Positions 1 to 8,314 of a stretch of DNA of 64,000 nucleotides are shown in pieces (position 1 is the first letter of the stretch; each line of letters opens with the position of its first letter). Under the pieces are notes generated by a model. The model made no database searches. It was not told where the DNA came from and was given only the letters and a program-made list of their open reading frames with translations. The stretch is from Cellulomonas sp. PhB150 (lineage in GTDB: Bacteria; Actinomycetota; Actinomycetes; Actinomycetales; Cellulomonadaceae): assembly GCF_003755175.1 (NCBI RefSeq), contig NZ_RKHX01000002.1, forward strand, positions 434,001-498,000, read 5' to 3'. The translations under genes and the position numbers were made by a program.

Positions 1-148
1 TCGTGACCAGGCGCTGGAGCGCACCGCCGCCCGGCGGCCGGACATGCTGCGCGTGCTGGACCCCGCGGTCCTCGACAGGGCGGACCTCGCGACGCTCGCG
101 GACCTCGGCTGGGCCGTCGAGGACGGGCGCCTCACGCAGGCTGATTAG
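1..148 (+). CDS. trmD: tRNA (guanine-N1)-methyltransferase TrmD, 3' end only
   Basis: The window opens inside a reading frame (second base onward) encoding about 48 residues and ending with TAG. The sequence, with [14 protein letters not shown] near its start, resembles the extreme C-terminal helical tail of actinobacterial TrmD, which methylates G37 of tRNAs that read CNN codons. The catalytic SPOUT knot lies upstream of the window, so identity rests on the tail plus position: rplS follows directly, as in the widely conserved rimM-trmD-rplS cluster. Recognition is from family memory of a short segment, so confidence is moderate. Confidence 0.7.
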   Translation, partial: RDQALERTAARRPDMLRVLDPAVLDRADLATLADLGWAVEDGRLTQAD

Positions 149-163
149 CAGCGCACGGGCCCG

Positions 164-359
164 CTGTGGCAGAATCGTGCGCTGGTGCGCGTACGGCTGC
201 GTCTCTGCCACAGGGGAGACGATCACGGCCACCCGGGACATGTTCTCCCGGACGCACCGGAACCAGACCACGGGGACGCCGTTCCTCGCCTGCTCGCGCG
301 GGCGGCCGGCTGCCCACGATGACGCTTCTGACCTGTGGCAGGGCGGGAGAGTGAACACC
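164..359 (+). promoter_or_regulatory. rplS 5' leader with complementary nonamers (candidate riboregulator)
   Basis: The 211 bases between trmD and rplS hold a -10-like CAGAAT at 170-175, which would start transcription near 182. CTGTGGCAG occurs at 164-172 and again at 333-341, and its exact reverse complement CTGCCACAG lies between them at 205-213. Bases 205-214 can pair with 332-341 over 10 bp, closing a roughly 140-nt RNA domain just before the Shine-Dalgarno GGGAGA (345-350). In read-through RNA from trmD, 205-213 could pair with 164-172 instead. L19 leader RNAs are known in Firmicutes; that this one regulates is inference. Confidence 0.45.
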
Positions 360-725
360 ATGCACACGCTCGACCAGGTCGACGCAGCGTCGCTGCGCTC
401 CGACATCCCGGACTTCCGTCCCGGCGACACGCTCAAGGTCAACGTCAAGGTCGTCGAGGGCAACCGCTCGCGGATCCAGGCGTTCCAGGGTGTCGTCATC
501 GCCCGTCAGGGCGAGGGCGTCCGCGAGACCTTCACGGTCCGCAAGGTCAGCTTCCAGGTCGGCGTCGAGCGCACGTTCCCCGTGCACTCCCCGAGCCTCG
601 AGTCCGTCGAGGTCGTGACGCGCGGTGACGTGCGCCGCGCGAAGCTGTACTACCTGCGCAAGCTCCGCGGCAAGAAGGCCAAGATCAAGGAGAAGCGCGA
701 CGCGGTCCCGGCCAAGAAGGCCTGA
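360..725 (+). CDS. rplS: 50S ribosomal protein L19
   Basis: Encodes a 121-residue bL19 protein of the large ribosomal subunit, located near the 30S-50S interface. The N-terminus [19 protein letters not shown], the [17 protein letters not shown] block and the basic tail [13 protein letters not shown] are typical of actinobacterial L19. I chose ATG at 360 because GGGAGA (345-350) stands 9 bases upstream; an in-frame GTG at 351 directly abuts that site and would be too close. It is preceded by a structured leader and followed by a strong hairpin, so it is probably a single-gene or trmD-coupled transcript. Confidence 0.97.
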   Translation: MHTLDQVDAASLRSDIPDFRPGDTLKVNVKVVEGNRSRIQAFQGVVIARQGEGVRETFTVRKVSFQVGVERTFPVHSPSLESVEVVTRGDVRRAKLYYLRKLRGKKAKIKEKRDAVPAKKA

Positions 726-740
726 CCACGCAGCACTCCA

Positions 741-773
741 GACGGGCGGTCACCCTCGCGGTGGCCGCCCGTC
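741..773 (+). terminator. Hairpin terminator after rplS
   Basis: A 14-bp stem with one non-Watson-Crick (G/T-type) position pairs 741-754 (GACGGGCGGTCACC) with 760-773 around a 5-base loop, 15 bases after the rplS stop. There is no T run, as is usual in very high-G+C actinobacteria. It separates rplS from lepB and argues against lepB start codons upstream of 774. Confidence 0.75.
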
Positions 774-847
774 GGCGTACCCGGGCGCGGTCGTCTCGGA
801 GCGCGGCACTGTGCGCGCTGCACGGTTCGGCGTGCGAGAGTGTCCGG

Positions 848-1645
848 GTGATCGACCCCGCCGACGAAGCCGCCCCGCCGACCGCCACCGGAACGCCGAG
901 CACGGCGGCCGGCGACGACCACGTGGCACCCCGGCACGCAGCCGCTCCCGACCGGCGCGACAAGCGCCGGAGCACGGGTGCGTCGTTCCTGCGTGAGACG
1001 GTCATCATCCTGGTCAGCGCGCTCGTGCTCTCGCTCATCGTCAAGACCTTCCTGGTGCAGGCGTTCTTCATCCCCAGCGGGTCGATGAACGACACGCTCA
1101 TCGAGAACGACCGCATCCTCGTCAGCAAGCTGACGCCCGGCCCCTTCGACCTGCACCGCGGCGACGTCGTCGTGTTCAAGGACCCGAACCACTGGCTCGG
1201 CGACGAGGCCGAGGACACGCCGACCGGCCCGGTCGGCACCGTGGTCCGTGACGCGCTGACGTTCATCGGCCTCTACCCCGAGGACGCAGGCGAGCACCTC
1301 GTCAAGCGTCTGATCGGCCTGCCCGGGGACCACGTCGCGTCCGAGGGCGCGGGCAAGCCCGTCACGGTCAACGGCGTCGCGATCGACGAGCCCTACCTGG
1401 CGCCCGGTGCGCAGCCGAGCGAGTTCGCGTTCGACATCGTCGTGCCGCCCGACAGCATCTGGGTCATGGGCGACAACCGGCAGCACTCGGCCGACTCGCG
1501 CTGGCACCAGGGCGAGCCCGGCGGCGGCTCCGTGCCGATCGGCAACGTGGTGGGCGTGGCCTTCGTCATCGTCTGGCCCGCCGCCCACTGGGACATCCTG
1601 CGCAACCCGGGCGACACGTTCGCGGACGTGCCGCCCGCGTCGTGA
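848..1645 (+). CDS. lepB: Signal peptidase I
   Basis: Type I signal peptidase (265 aa), a membrane-anchored serine/lysine protease that removes signal peptides from Sec- and Tat-exported proteins on the outer face of the membrane. After an acidic, disordered N-terminus, one membrane segment spans about residues 51-70. The FFIPSGSM motif carries the nucleophile Ser79 and [12 protein letters not shown] carries the general base Lys153; [11 protein letters not shown] is the conserved box E. The start at GTG 848 is chosen for the GAGAG Shine-Dalgarno at 836-840 and because the frame upstream runs through the rplS terminator. Its stop overlaps the rnhB start (GTGA), implying coupling. Confidence 0.93.
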   Translation: MIDPADEAAPPTATGTPSTAAGDDHVAPRHAAAPDRRDKRRSTGASFLRETVIILVSALVLSLIVKTFLVQAFFIPSGSMNDTLIENDRILVSKLTPGPFDLHRGDVVVFKDPNHWLGDEAEDTPTGPVGTVVRDALTFIGLYPEDAGEHLVKRLIGLPGDHVASEGAGKPVTVNGVAIDEPYLAPGAQPSEFAFDIVVPPDSIWVMGDNRQHSADSRWHQGEPGGGSVPIGNVVGVAFVIVWPAAHWDILRNPGDTFADVPPAS

Positions 1646-2388
1646 GCGTGACCAGCCCCGTCGCGGCGGTCGCCGTCCGGCCGGCCCGGGCGGCGCGGCC
1701 CGGGCCGCACCTGCGGCACGAGCGTGTCCTGCTGCGCACGGGGGCACGCCTGGTCGCGGGCATGGACGAGGTGGGCCGCGGCTCGCTCGCCGGCCCCGTG
1801 AGCGTGGGCGTGGTCGTCGTCGACGTCACGACGCGGTCGGCTCCGCGTGGCGTGGCCGACTCCAAGCTGCTCACGCCCCTGGCGCGCACCGCGCTGCTTC
1901 CGGCGCTGAGCCGATGGGGCACCGCGCGGGCCGTCGGGCACGCGAGCGCCGCCGAGATCGACGAGATCGGGATCATCGCTGCCCTGCGGCTCGCCGGGAC
2001 CCGCGCGCTGGCCACCGTCGCCGAGCGTGTCGGCCCGGTGGACGTGGTGCTGCTCGACGGCTCCCACGACTGGCTGACGCCTCCCGCGCAGGCGAGCCTG
2101 TTCGACGAGGCCGCCTCCGCGGACGGCCCGCGCGTCCACATGCGCGTCAAGGCCGACCGGACCTGCGCGAGCGTCGCCGCCGCAAGCGTGCTGGCCAAGT
2201 GCGAGCGCGACGCGATGATGGCGGCACTGGCACCCGAGCATCCCGCCTACCGGTGGGACGAGAACAAGGGCTACGCGTCGCCGGACCACCTTGCGGCTCT
2301 CGCGACGCTCGGGCCGAGCGTGCTGCACCGACGGTCGTGGCGGCTGCCCGGTGTGGGGGTCACCGACGAGTCCCCCGGTGGGGGATGA
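1642..2388 (+). CDS. rnhB: Ribonuclease HII
   Basis: RNase HII (248 aa), a cytoplasmic endonuclease that cuts RNA in RNA/DNA hybrids and removes single ribonucleotides misincorporated in [18 protein letters not shown] holds the catalytic Asp42-Glu43 pair of the DEDD metal site; further acidic residues lie in [10 protein letters not shown] and near KADRT/AKCERD. GTG at 1642 overlaps the lepB stop by four bases; GTG at 1648 is an alternative start. The lepB-rnhB-DUF2469-yraN-comM-dprA order is standard in actinobacteria and supports the call. Confidence 0.95.
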   Translation: MSVTSPVAAVAVRPARAARPGPHLRHERVLLRTGARLVAGMDEVGRGSLAGPVSVGVVVVDVTTRSAPRGVADSKLLTPLARTALLPALSRWGTARAVGHASAAEIDEIGIIAALRLAGTRALATVAERVGPVDVVLLDGSHDWLTPPAQASLFDEAASADGPRVHMRVKADRTCASVAAASVLAKCERDAMMAALAPEHPAYRWDENKGYASPDHLAALATLGPSVLHRRSWRLPGVGVTDESPGGG

Positions 2389-2395
2389 TGGGCGC

Positions 2396-2719
2396 GTGAG
2401 TGCCGAGGACCTGGAGAACTACGAGACCGACATGGAGCTCGCGCTCTACCGCGAGTACCGCGACGTCGTCGGCCTCTTCTCGTACGTGGTGGAGACCGAG
2501 CGCCGCTTCTACCTGGCGAACCAGGTGGACCTGCAGGTGCGGTCCGCCGCCGGTGAGGTCTACTTCGAGCTCACGCTCGCCGACGCCTGGGTGTGGGACG
2601 TGTACCGCTCGGCGCGGTTCGTGAAGTCGGTGCGCGTCGTGACGTTCAAGGACGTCAACGTCGAGGAGCTCGCGAAGGCCGAGCTCGACCTCGGCAGCGG
2701 CGCGGGCTTCCCGCGCTGA
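2396..2719 (+). CDS. DUF2469 domain-containing protein
   Basis: A 107-residue acidic protein of the DUF2469 family, nearly invariant across Actinobacteria and of unknown biochemical role. The MSAEDLENYETDMEL start, the YREYRDVVGLFSYVVETERR block and the VWDVYRSARFVKSVRVVTF block are the family's most conserved parts. GTG at 2396 lies 7 bases after the rnhB stop and follows a GGGGGATGATGGG purine stretch. There is no signal peptide or membrane segment, so it is probably cytoplasmic. Its constant place between rnhB and yraN is the only functional hint. Confidence 0.93.
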   Translation: MSAEDLENYETDMELALYREYRDVVGLFSYVVETERRFYLANQVDLQVRSAAGEVYFELTLADAWVWDVYRSARFVKSVRVVTFKDVNVEELAKAELDLGSGAGFPR

Positions 2720-2811
2720 TCGTCCCCTCGCGTCAGCGAGCCGACCACAGCCCCGCAGCTCGGCGCGGTCGTCCCCAGACCTGAGCACCGGCTCCTTCCC
2801 AGCCTGCCCGC

Positions 2812-3186
2812 ATGCGGCACGGTCAGGACATGCGAGCCAAGGATGCGGTCGGTCGGTACGGCGAGGACGTCGCCGCGCAGCACGTCCTGCAGGCGGGGTG
2901 GCAGGTCCTCGACCGCAACTGGCGGTGCCGCGACGGCGAGATCGACCTGGTCGGGCTCGACGGGGACGAGCTGGTCGTCGTCGAGGTCAAGACGCGGCGG
3001 TCGACGGCCTACGGGCATCCGGCGGAGGCGGTGACGCGGCTCAAGCTGGCTCGCGTGCGGCGGCTCGCGGCCGCCTGGCTCGCCGCGCACGACCAGCGGG
3101 TCGCGTCGGTGCGGGTCGACGTCATCGCGGTGCTGCTGCCGCCGCGCGGCGCGGCCGTCGTCGAGCACCTGGTCGGGGTGATCTGA
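2812..3186 (+). CDS. YraN family protein (UPF0102), endonuclease-fold
   Basis: A 124-residue member of the YraN/UPF0102 family, which has a restriction-endonuclease-like fold (Holliday-junction-resolvase type) but no firmly assigned role. The core reads GRYGEDVAAQHVLQAGWQVLDRNWRC, then DGEIDLV and VVVEVKTR, giving the acidic and lysine residues of a PD-(D/E)xK site (Asp of GEIDLV, Glu and Lys of VEVKTR). The start could be ATG 2812 or ATG 2830 (MRAKDAVGRYG), which matches family N-termini better; neither has an ideal Shine-Dalgarno. It directly abuts comM, suggesting one transcript. Confidence 0.9.
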   Translation: MRHGQDMRAKDAVGRYGEDVAAQHVLQAGWQVLDRNWRCRDGEIDLVGLDGDELVVVEVKTRRSTAYGHPAEAVTRLKLARVRRLAAAWLAAHDQRVASVRVDVIAVLLPPRGAAVVEHLVGVI

Positions 3187-4710
3187 GTGGTGCTGGGACG
3201 CACGCTCGCGGTCGCGCTCGTCGGGCTCACGGGCCACGTGGTCGAGGTGGAGGCACACCTGGCCCCGTCGCTGCCCGCGTTCACGCTCGTCGGGCTGCCC
3301 GACGCCTCGCTCGCCGAGGCTCGTGACCGCGTGCGCGCCGCCGTCACGTCCTCGGGGCTGTCGTGGCCGAACCGGCGGATCACGGTCAACCTGTCGCCGG
3401 CGACGCTCGCGAAGTCCGGCTCGTCCTTCGACTTGGCGATCGCTGTCGCGACGCTCGTCGGCGCCGAGGTGCTCGACGCTGCGGCCGCCGTCGGCGTCGT
3501 CCACATCGGCGAGCTGGGGCTGGACGGGCGTGTGCGGCCCGTGCGGGGCGTGCTCCCGGCGGTGGCGGCGGCCGTCGCCGCGGGGCACCCGCGGGTGGTC
3601 GTCCCGCACGCCAACGCGGCCGAGGCCGCCCTCGTGCCGGGTGCCCGCGTCGCCGGGGTCGGCTCGCTCGCCGAGGTGGCCGCCCGCTACGGCGCCGACG
3701 TGGACGTGCCCGAGCTCGCGGTGGCGACCCTGGAGGCGGTGCCTGCGCCGCCTCCGCGGGGCGTGCTCGACCTGGCTGACGTGGTGGGCCAGGGTGACGC
3801 GCGCGAGTGCCTCGAGGTGGCCGCCGCGGGCGGCCACCACCTGCTCATGGTCGGGCCGCCGGGGACGGGCAAGACGATGCTCGCCGCGCGGCTGCCCGGC
3901 CTGCTCCCCGACCTCGACGAGGCGGACGCGGTCGAGGTCACGGCGGTGCACTCGGTCGCCGGCACGTTCGACCCCGGCGGCGGCCTGCTCCGGCGGCCGC
4001 CGTTCGAGGACCCGCACCACACGGCCACGCCGGCGAGCGTGGTGGGCGGCGGCTCGGGCACGCCGCGACCGGGCGCGGCGTCGCGGGCGCACCGCGGGGT
4101 GCTGTTCCTGGACGAGGCACCGGAGTTCTCGACGGCCGTGCTGCAGACGCTGCGCCAGCCGCTCGAGCACGGCGAGCTCGTGCTGCACCGCGCGCAGGGC
4201 GCCGCGCGGTACCCGGCGCGCTTCCAGCTCGTGCTCGCGGCCAACCCGTGCCCGTGCGGCAAGGCGGTCGGCAAGGGCCTCGACTGCACGTGCCGCAGCG
4301 AGCAGCGGCGGCGGTACTTCGGCAAGCTGTCCGGCCCCCTGCTCGACCGGGTGGACCTGCAGGTCGAGCTCCAGCCGGCGCGGGCAGGGGGCGCCGAGGG
4401 GGAGTCGACGGCCGTCGTCGCCCGACGCGTGTCGGCGGCCCGGGCGGCGGCCCGCGACCGGCTCGCGGGCACGCCGTGGCGCACGGGTGCCGAGGCGCCG
4501 GGTGGGTGGCTGCGGGAGCGGCTCGGTGCGGACGCCTCCCTGCTCGGCGACCTGGACCGCGCGCTCGACCGCGGCACGCTCAGCATGCGCGGGGTCGATC
4601 GCGTGCTGAGGGTCGCCTGGACGCTGGCAGACCTCGAGGGCCGTCCGGCGCCCGGGCGTGCCGACGTCGGCCGCGCCCTGCTGCTGAGGACACGGGGGCA
4701 CGGGGCATGA
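3187..4710 (+). CDS. YifB/ComM-like Mg-chelatase-type AAA+ ATPase
   Basis: A 507-residue AAA+ ATPase of the YifB/ComM family. In naturally competent bacteria ComM is a hexameric helicase driving branch migration during integration of transformed DNA; the actinobacterial role is not established. An N-terminal LonB-like domain (to about residue 190) precedes the ATPase domain with Walker A GPPGTGKT at 223-230 and Walker B VLFLDE at 305-310. The motif NPCPCG followed by DCTC supplies four cysteines, perhaps a zinc site. GTG 3187 directly follows the yraN stop, and the end overlaps dprA (ATGA). Confidence 0.92.
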   Translation: MVLGRTLAVALVGLTGHVVEVEAHLAPSLPAFTLVGLPDASLAEARDRVRAAVTSSGLSWPNRRITVNLSPATLAKSGSSFDLAIAVATLVGAEVLDAAAAVGVVHIGELGLDGRVRPVRGVLPAVAAAVAAGHPRVVVPHANAAEAALVPGARVAGVGSLAEVAARYGADVDVPELAVATLEAVPAPPPRGVLDLADVVGQGDARECLEVAAAGGHHLLMVGPPGTGKTMLAARLPGLLPDLDEADAVEVTAVHSVAGTFDPGGGLLRRPPFEDPHHTATPASVVGGGSGTPRPGAASRAHRGVLFLDEAPEFSTAVLQTLRQPLEHGELVLHRAQGAARYPARFQLVLAANPCPCGKAVGKGLDCTCRSEQRRRYFGKLSGPLLDRVDLQVELQPARAGGAEGESTAVVARRVSAARAAARDRLAGTPWRTGAEAPGGWLRERLGADASLLGDLDRALDRGTLSMRGVDRVLRVAWTLADLEGRPAPGRADVGRALLLRTRGHGA

Positions 4711-6011
4711 CGGCCCATCGGGAGCCGGACCCGCCGCGGGACGCGCGTCGACTGAGAGGTGCAGTCCCCTCGCGCCGGCTGGATCAGGCGATGTCGGACG
4801 ACCGCGTGGCTCGCGCGGCCTGGAGCGCGCTCGCGGAACCGGGCGACCTCGTGGCCGGCGCCCTGGTGGCGACGCTCGGGGCCGTCGACGCACTCCGGCT
4901 GGTCGTCGCTGCGGCGGAGGTCGGGCTCGCCTTCGCGTGGGCCGACGTCGTGGGGGAGGGCGCGGTCGACCGTGAGCAGGCGGCCGGGGGGCCGGGTCCG
5001 GGTCCGGTCCTGGGTCTGGGCGGCGTCCGGTTGGCGCGCGCCGTCGAGCGGTGGTCGGTCCGCCTGGAGGACGTCGCGCCCGAGAGGGACCTGGGCGTGC
5101 TCGACGCGCAGGGTGGCTCGTTCGTGGTCCCCGACGACCCGGGATGGCCGACCGGGCTCGACGACCTCGGAGCCGGTGCGCCCTTCGGGCTCTGGGTGCG
5201 TGGCGAGCCCGACCTCGGTGTGCTCCTCGGGCGGTCGGTGGCGCTCGTGGGGTCGCGGGCGTCGACGACCTACGGGGAGCGGGTGGCGGTCGACCTCGCG
5301 GCGGGCGCGGTCGATGCACGTGCGTGCGTCGTCTCCGGCGGCGCGTACGGGATCGATGCCGCCGCCCACCGCGGCGCGCTGTCGCGCGGAGGCCGGACCG
5401 TGGTGCTGCTCGCGGGGGGCGTCGACCGGGCCTACCCCGCAGGGAACGCGCGGCTGTTCGAGGCGGCGGTCGGTCAGGGCGGCGCGCTCGTGGCCGAGGT
5501 GCCGCCGGGTAGCGTCCCGACCAAGGGCCGGTTCCTCCAGCGCAACCGTGTGATCGCGGCGGGCGCCCGGGCGACGGTCGTCGTCGAGGCGGCCTGGCGG
5601 TCGGGTGCGATGAGCACGGCCCACCACGCCGCACGGCTCCTGCGACCCGTCGGGGCGGTGCCCGGGCCCGTCACGTCGGTCGCCTCGGCGGGGTGCCACC
5701 GGCTGCTGCGGGAGGGGTCTGCCGTCTGCGTGACGGACGCCGCCGAGGTGATGGACCTCGCGGGGCTCGTCGGAGCGGACCTCGTGGCGGAGCCGGCCGA
5801 GCCGGTCGGGCCGTCGCGTCGGGCGGACGGGCTCGACCCCGGGGCGGTGCGCGTGCTCGACGCGCTCCCCGTCCGGGCGGGCGTCACCGTCGACCAGGTC
5901 GCGGCGCGGGCCGGGGTGACGGTGGGGGAGGCGCGGGCCGCACTCGGGTTGCTCGAGCTCGAGGCGCGGGCCGCACGGGACGGCGACCGGTGGAGGCTGG
6001 CTCCCGCATGA
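4707..6011 (+). CDS. dprA: DNA-processing protein DprA
   Basis: DprA (434 aa) binds incoming single-stranded DNA and loads RecA in transformation; most actinobacteria keep it without obvious competence machinery. The Rossmann-type domain contains VALVGSRASTTYG and SGGAYGIDAAAH, the family's DNA/nucleotide-binding motifs, followed by GRFLQRNRVIAA. A winged-helix-like domain ends the protein (about residues 370-434). ATG at 4707 overlaps the comM stop by four bases. The first 35 residues are variable and proline/arginine rich, so a start a little downstream (ATG in QAMSDDR) is possible. Confidence 0.93.
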   Translation: MTAHREPDPPRDARRLRGAVPSRRLDQAMSDDRVARAAWSALAEPGDLVAGALVATLGAVDALRLVVAAAEVGLAFAWADVVGEGAVDREQAAGGPGPGPVLGLGGVRLARAVERWSVRLEDVAPERDLGVLDAQGGSFVVPDDPGWPTGLDDLGAGAPFGLWVRGEPDLGVLLGRSVALVGSRASTTYGERVAVDLAAGAVDARACVVSGGAYGIDAAAHRGALSRGGRTVVLLAGGVDRAYPAGNARLFEAAVGQGGALVAEVPPGSVPTKGRFLQRNRVIAAGARATVVVEAAWRSGAMSTAHHAARLLRPVGAVPGPVTSVASAGCHRLLREGSAVCVTDAAEVMDLAGLVGADLVAEPAEPVGPSRRADGLDPGAVRVLDALPVRAGVTVDQVAARAGVTVGEARAALGLLELEARAARDGDRWRLAPA

Positions 6012-6408
6012 AGGGCCCGCCCGGACCGGGCCGCGACGGGCCGCGACCGGGTAGCGACAAGCCGCGACGGGCAGCGACGGGAAGGAATTGGGCCGGCGGA
6101 GCCGGGAACGGCTCGTGGCCCACATTCGTTGGAAAGCACGCCGACCGATGCATGTCCGGTTCGGTCCGTCACGCACCTTTCGCTCCACCGGCGTGTCGCC
6201 GCGGCCGAACGGGTGTACGCGCCACCCCGGGAGGGTGACGAGGGCATTTCGACCCGGAGACTGAAGTGGCGAGCGGGTGAAAAACCGGCCGTGTGGCCCT
6301 TCTCACGACCCCACAATCGGACATTCCGGTGGCATTCGACCAGCATTAGCCCAGGCAGGTGAATTCTGCCCTTGTCTTGGCTGTGTGTTTCAGGTCACCG
6401 TAGGGCCC
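6012..6408 (+). other. 397-bp intergenic region dprA-xerC, no gene seen
   Basis: No credible gene. The first 70 bases carry five GCGAC pentamers beginning at 6033, 6043, 6054, 6064 and 6074, so they are spaced 10-11 bases apart. From about 6085 the composition becomes less G+C rich (for example around 6280-6390), fitting a promoter region for xerC and the sigma gene downstream, but I could not settle on a single -10/-35 pair. No rho-independent hairpin comparable to others in this window was found. Confidence 0.5.
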
Positions 6409-7341
6409 ATGACCACGACCGAGCTCATCGAGAAGGCGCCCTGCCGGGCTGCGCTGCTCGATGCCTTCTCGTCGTACGTCTCCGCTCAGCGAGGCCTGTC
6501 GAGCCACACCGACCGGGCCTACCGCAGCGACATCGAGGCCCTGCTCGGCTTCTCCGTCCGCCACGGCGCCACGACTCTCGACGACATCGACCTGCGGATG
6601 CTGCGGGCCTGGCTCGCAGCACAGGCGGCTGCCAAGCGCAGCCGGGCGACGCTGGCCCGCCGCGGCGCCGCCGCCCGCACGTTCCTCGCGTGGGCTGCCC
6701 GGACCGACCGCATCGCGGTGGACCCGTCCCTGCGGCTCGCGACGGCCCGCGTCAGCGCGCCGTTGCCGACCGTCCTGCGCACGAGCGCCGTCACGGCCGT
6801 GATCGAGGCCGCACGTGAGCGCGCCGCAGACGGCGAGGCCGCCCACGTCCGCGACTGGGCGATGCTCGAGCTGCTCTACGCCACCGGCGTCCGCGTCGGC
6901 GAGCTCTGCTCCGCCGACCTGCGCGACGTCGACCTGGCCGAGCGGACGCTGCGGGTCCTGGGCAAGGGGTCCAAGGAGCGCGTCGTCCCGTTCGGGGTCC
7001 CGGCTCGTGCCGCCCTCGTCGCCTGGCTCGACGGTGCCCGCCCCGCTCTCGCGCGTCCCGACTCACCCGACGCGCTCTTCCTCGGCCTGCGCGGCGGTCG
7101 CATCGACCCGCGCCAGGTGCGGGAGGTCGTGCACAGCGCGACCGCGGCTGCCGACGTCGAGGACCTCGCACCCCACGGCCTGCGGCACACCGCCGCGACC
7201 CACCTCCTCGAGGGTGGCTCGGACCTGCGCAGCGTGCAGGAGATCCTCGGCCACGCCAGCCTCGCGACCACACAGCGCTACACCCACATCTCGGCCGAGC
7301 GACTCCGCTCGGCCTACGCACTCGCCCACCCCCGCGCCTGA
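6409..7341 (+). CDS. xerC: Tyrosine recombinase XerC
   Basis: Tyrosine recombinase (310 aa) that, with XerD, resolves chromosome dimers at dif next to the division septum. The N-terminal SAM-like core-binding domain covers about residues 15-100. The catalytic set is complete: Arg162 (TGVRVGEL), Lys186 (GKGSKER), His256 and Arg259 (HGLRHTAATHLL), His282 (LGHAS) and Tyr291 (TTQRYTHIS). ATG at 6409 gives the usual length; the upstream GTAGGG is a weak, close ribosome site. Location next to dprA and a FliA/WhiG sigma is the housekeeping position, so I do not read it as a phage integrase. Confidence 0.92.
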   Translation: MTTTELIEKAPCRAALLDAFSSYVSAQRGLSSHTDRAYRSDIEALLGFSVRHGATTLDDIDLRMLRAWLAAQAAAKRSRATLARRGAAARTFLAWAARTDRIAVDPSLRLATARVSAPLPTVLRTSAVTAVIEAARERAADGEAAHVRDWAMLELLYATGVRVGELCSADLRDVDLAERTLRVLGKGSKERVVPFGVPARAALVAWLDGARPALARPDSPDALFLGLRGGRIDPRQVREVVHSATAAADVEDLAPHGLRHTAATHLLEGGSDLRSVQEILGHASLATTQRYTHISAERLRSAYALAHPRA

Positions 7342-7359
7342 GCCACCCCGGAGCCCCCA

Positions 7360-8307
7360 ATGACGACGACCCAGGTTGACGCCGCCGCCGCATGGCTGGC
7401 CCACGTCGGTGCCGACGCCGCCCCCGCAGGCGTCGTCCCGCAGCCCCGCAACCAGCAGGCTGACGCCGCGGTCGACGCCGAGCTCGGCTCGCTCGTGGCC
7501 GCGCCCGAGGTCCCGACGCAGCGCTCGCCGCTGGTCGACGAGGCCGCGGCCGCGCTCGCCCTCCTGTGGGTCGACCTCAAGGACAAGGGCTGCGCGACCG
7601 CTCGCCAGAACCTGATCCTGCACTACGCCCCGCTCGTCTCGGCCGTCGCCGGCCGCGTCGGGATGCGCCTGCCCAGCACGGTCGAGCACGCCGACCTCGT
7701 GTCCTACGGAATGTTCGGTCTGATCGACGCGATCGAGAAGTACGAGACCGACCGCGCGGTGAAGTTCGAGTCTTACGCGAGCTCGCGGATCCGCGGCGCG
7801 ATCATCGACGAGCTGCGCGCCATGGACTGGGTGCCGCGCTCGGTGCGCACCAAGGCCCGCGCTGTCGACCGCGCCCACGCCGAGCTCGAGGCCAAGCTGC
7901 ACCGCGCCCCGACCGAGATCGAGATCGCCCGCCACATGCAGGTGCCGCTCGCGGACCTGCGCGCGGTGTACTCGCAGCTCTCCTCGGTCAACATCGCGGC
8001 GCTCGACGAGCTGCTCGGCGGCGGCGAGGAGCGCGTCGGCGGAGTCTCGCTCGTGGACACCCTCGGCGACGACCGCTCGCAGGACCCGGCCGGCAGCGTC
8101 GAGGCGGCCGAGACCTCCTTCCTCCTCTCCCGCGCGATCGAGCAGCTCGGTGAGCGCGAGCGCATCGTTGTCGTCATGTACTACTACGAGGGCCTCACGC
8201 TCGCCGAGATCGGCCGCGTCCTCGGCGTGACCGAGTCGCGCATCTCGCAGATGCACACGGCCGCGATGCTCCGCCTCCGTTCCCGGCTGACCGCCGCCGG
8301 GGTCTGA
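7360..8307 (+). CDS. FliA/WhiG-family RNA polymerase sigma factor
   Basis: A 315-residue sigma-70 family protein of the FliA/WhiG group, which directs transcription of flagellar genes in motile bacteria and early sporulation genes in Streptomyces. Region 2 reads LVSYGMFGLIDAIEKYE and FESYASSRIRGAIIDELRAMDWVPRS (DLVSYG and W-V-P-R-S are group hallmarks). Region 3 and the region 4 helix-turn-helix (GLTLAEIGRVLGVTESRISQMHTAA) follow. The first 70 or so residues are a variable Ala-rich extension. It starts 18 bases after xerC, likely co-transcribed. No flagellar genes are in the window, so motility control is inferred from family only. Confidence 0.9.
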   Translation: MTTTQVDAAAAWLAHVGADAAPAGVVPQPRNQQADAAVDAELGSLVAAPEVPTQRSPLVDEAAAALALLWVDLKDKGCATARQNLILHYAPLVSAVAGRVGMRLPSTVEHADLVSYGMFGLIDAIEKYETDRAVKFESYASSRIRGAIIDELRAMDWVPRSVRTKARAVDRAHAELEAKLHRAPTEIEIARHMQVPLADLRAVYSQLSSVNIAALDELLGGGEERVGGVSLVDTLGDDRSQDPAGSVEAAETSFLLSRAIEQLGERERIVVVMYYYEGLTLAEIGRVLGVTESRISQMHTAAMLRLRSRLTAAGV

Positions 8308-8314
8308 CCGGCCC

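Noticed and set aside
2560-5634. A very long open frame on the minus strand (about 1024 codons) across yraN-comM-dprA
   Set aside because: It is antisense to three recognisable genes, has arginine/proline-rich sequence without family motifs, and its openness is explained by high third-position G+C of the sense genes.
3187-6011. Natural-competence locus (comM-dprA)
   Set aside because: Both genes are kept in most actinobacteria at this spot; no DNA-uptake genes (comEA, comEC, pilin) lie in the window.
6409-7341. Phage or integron integrase
   Set aside because: Length, position beside dprA and the sigma gene, and the absence of att-like repeats or cargo fit housekeeping XerC.
7360-8307. Start of a flagellar gene cluster
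   Set aside because: Only the sigma gene resembles the flagellar system; the neighbours are xerC and an M23 peptidase.
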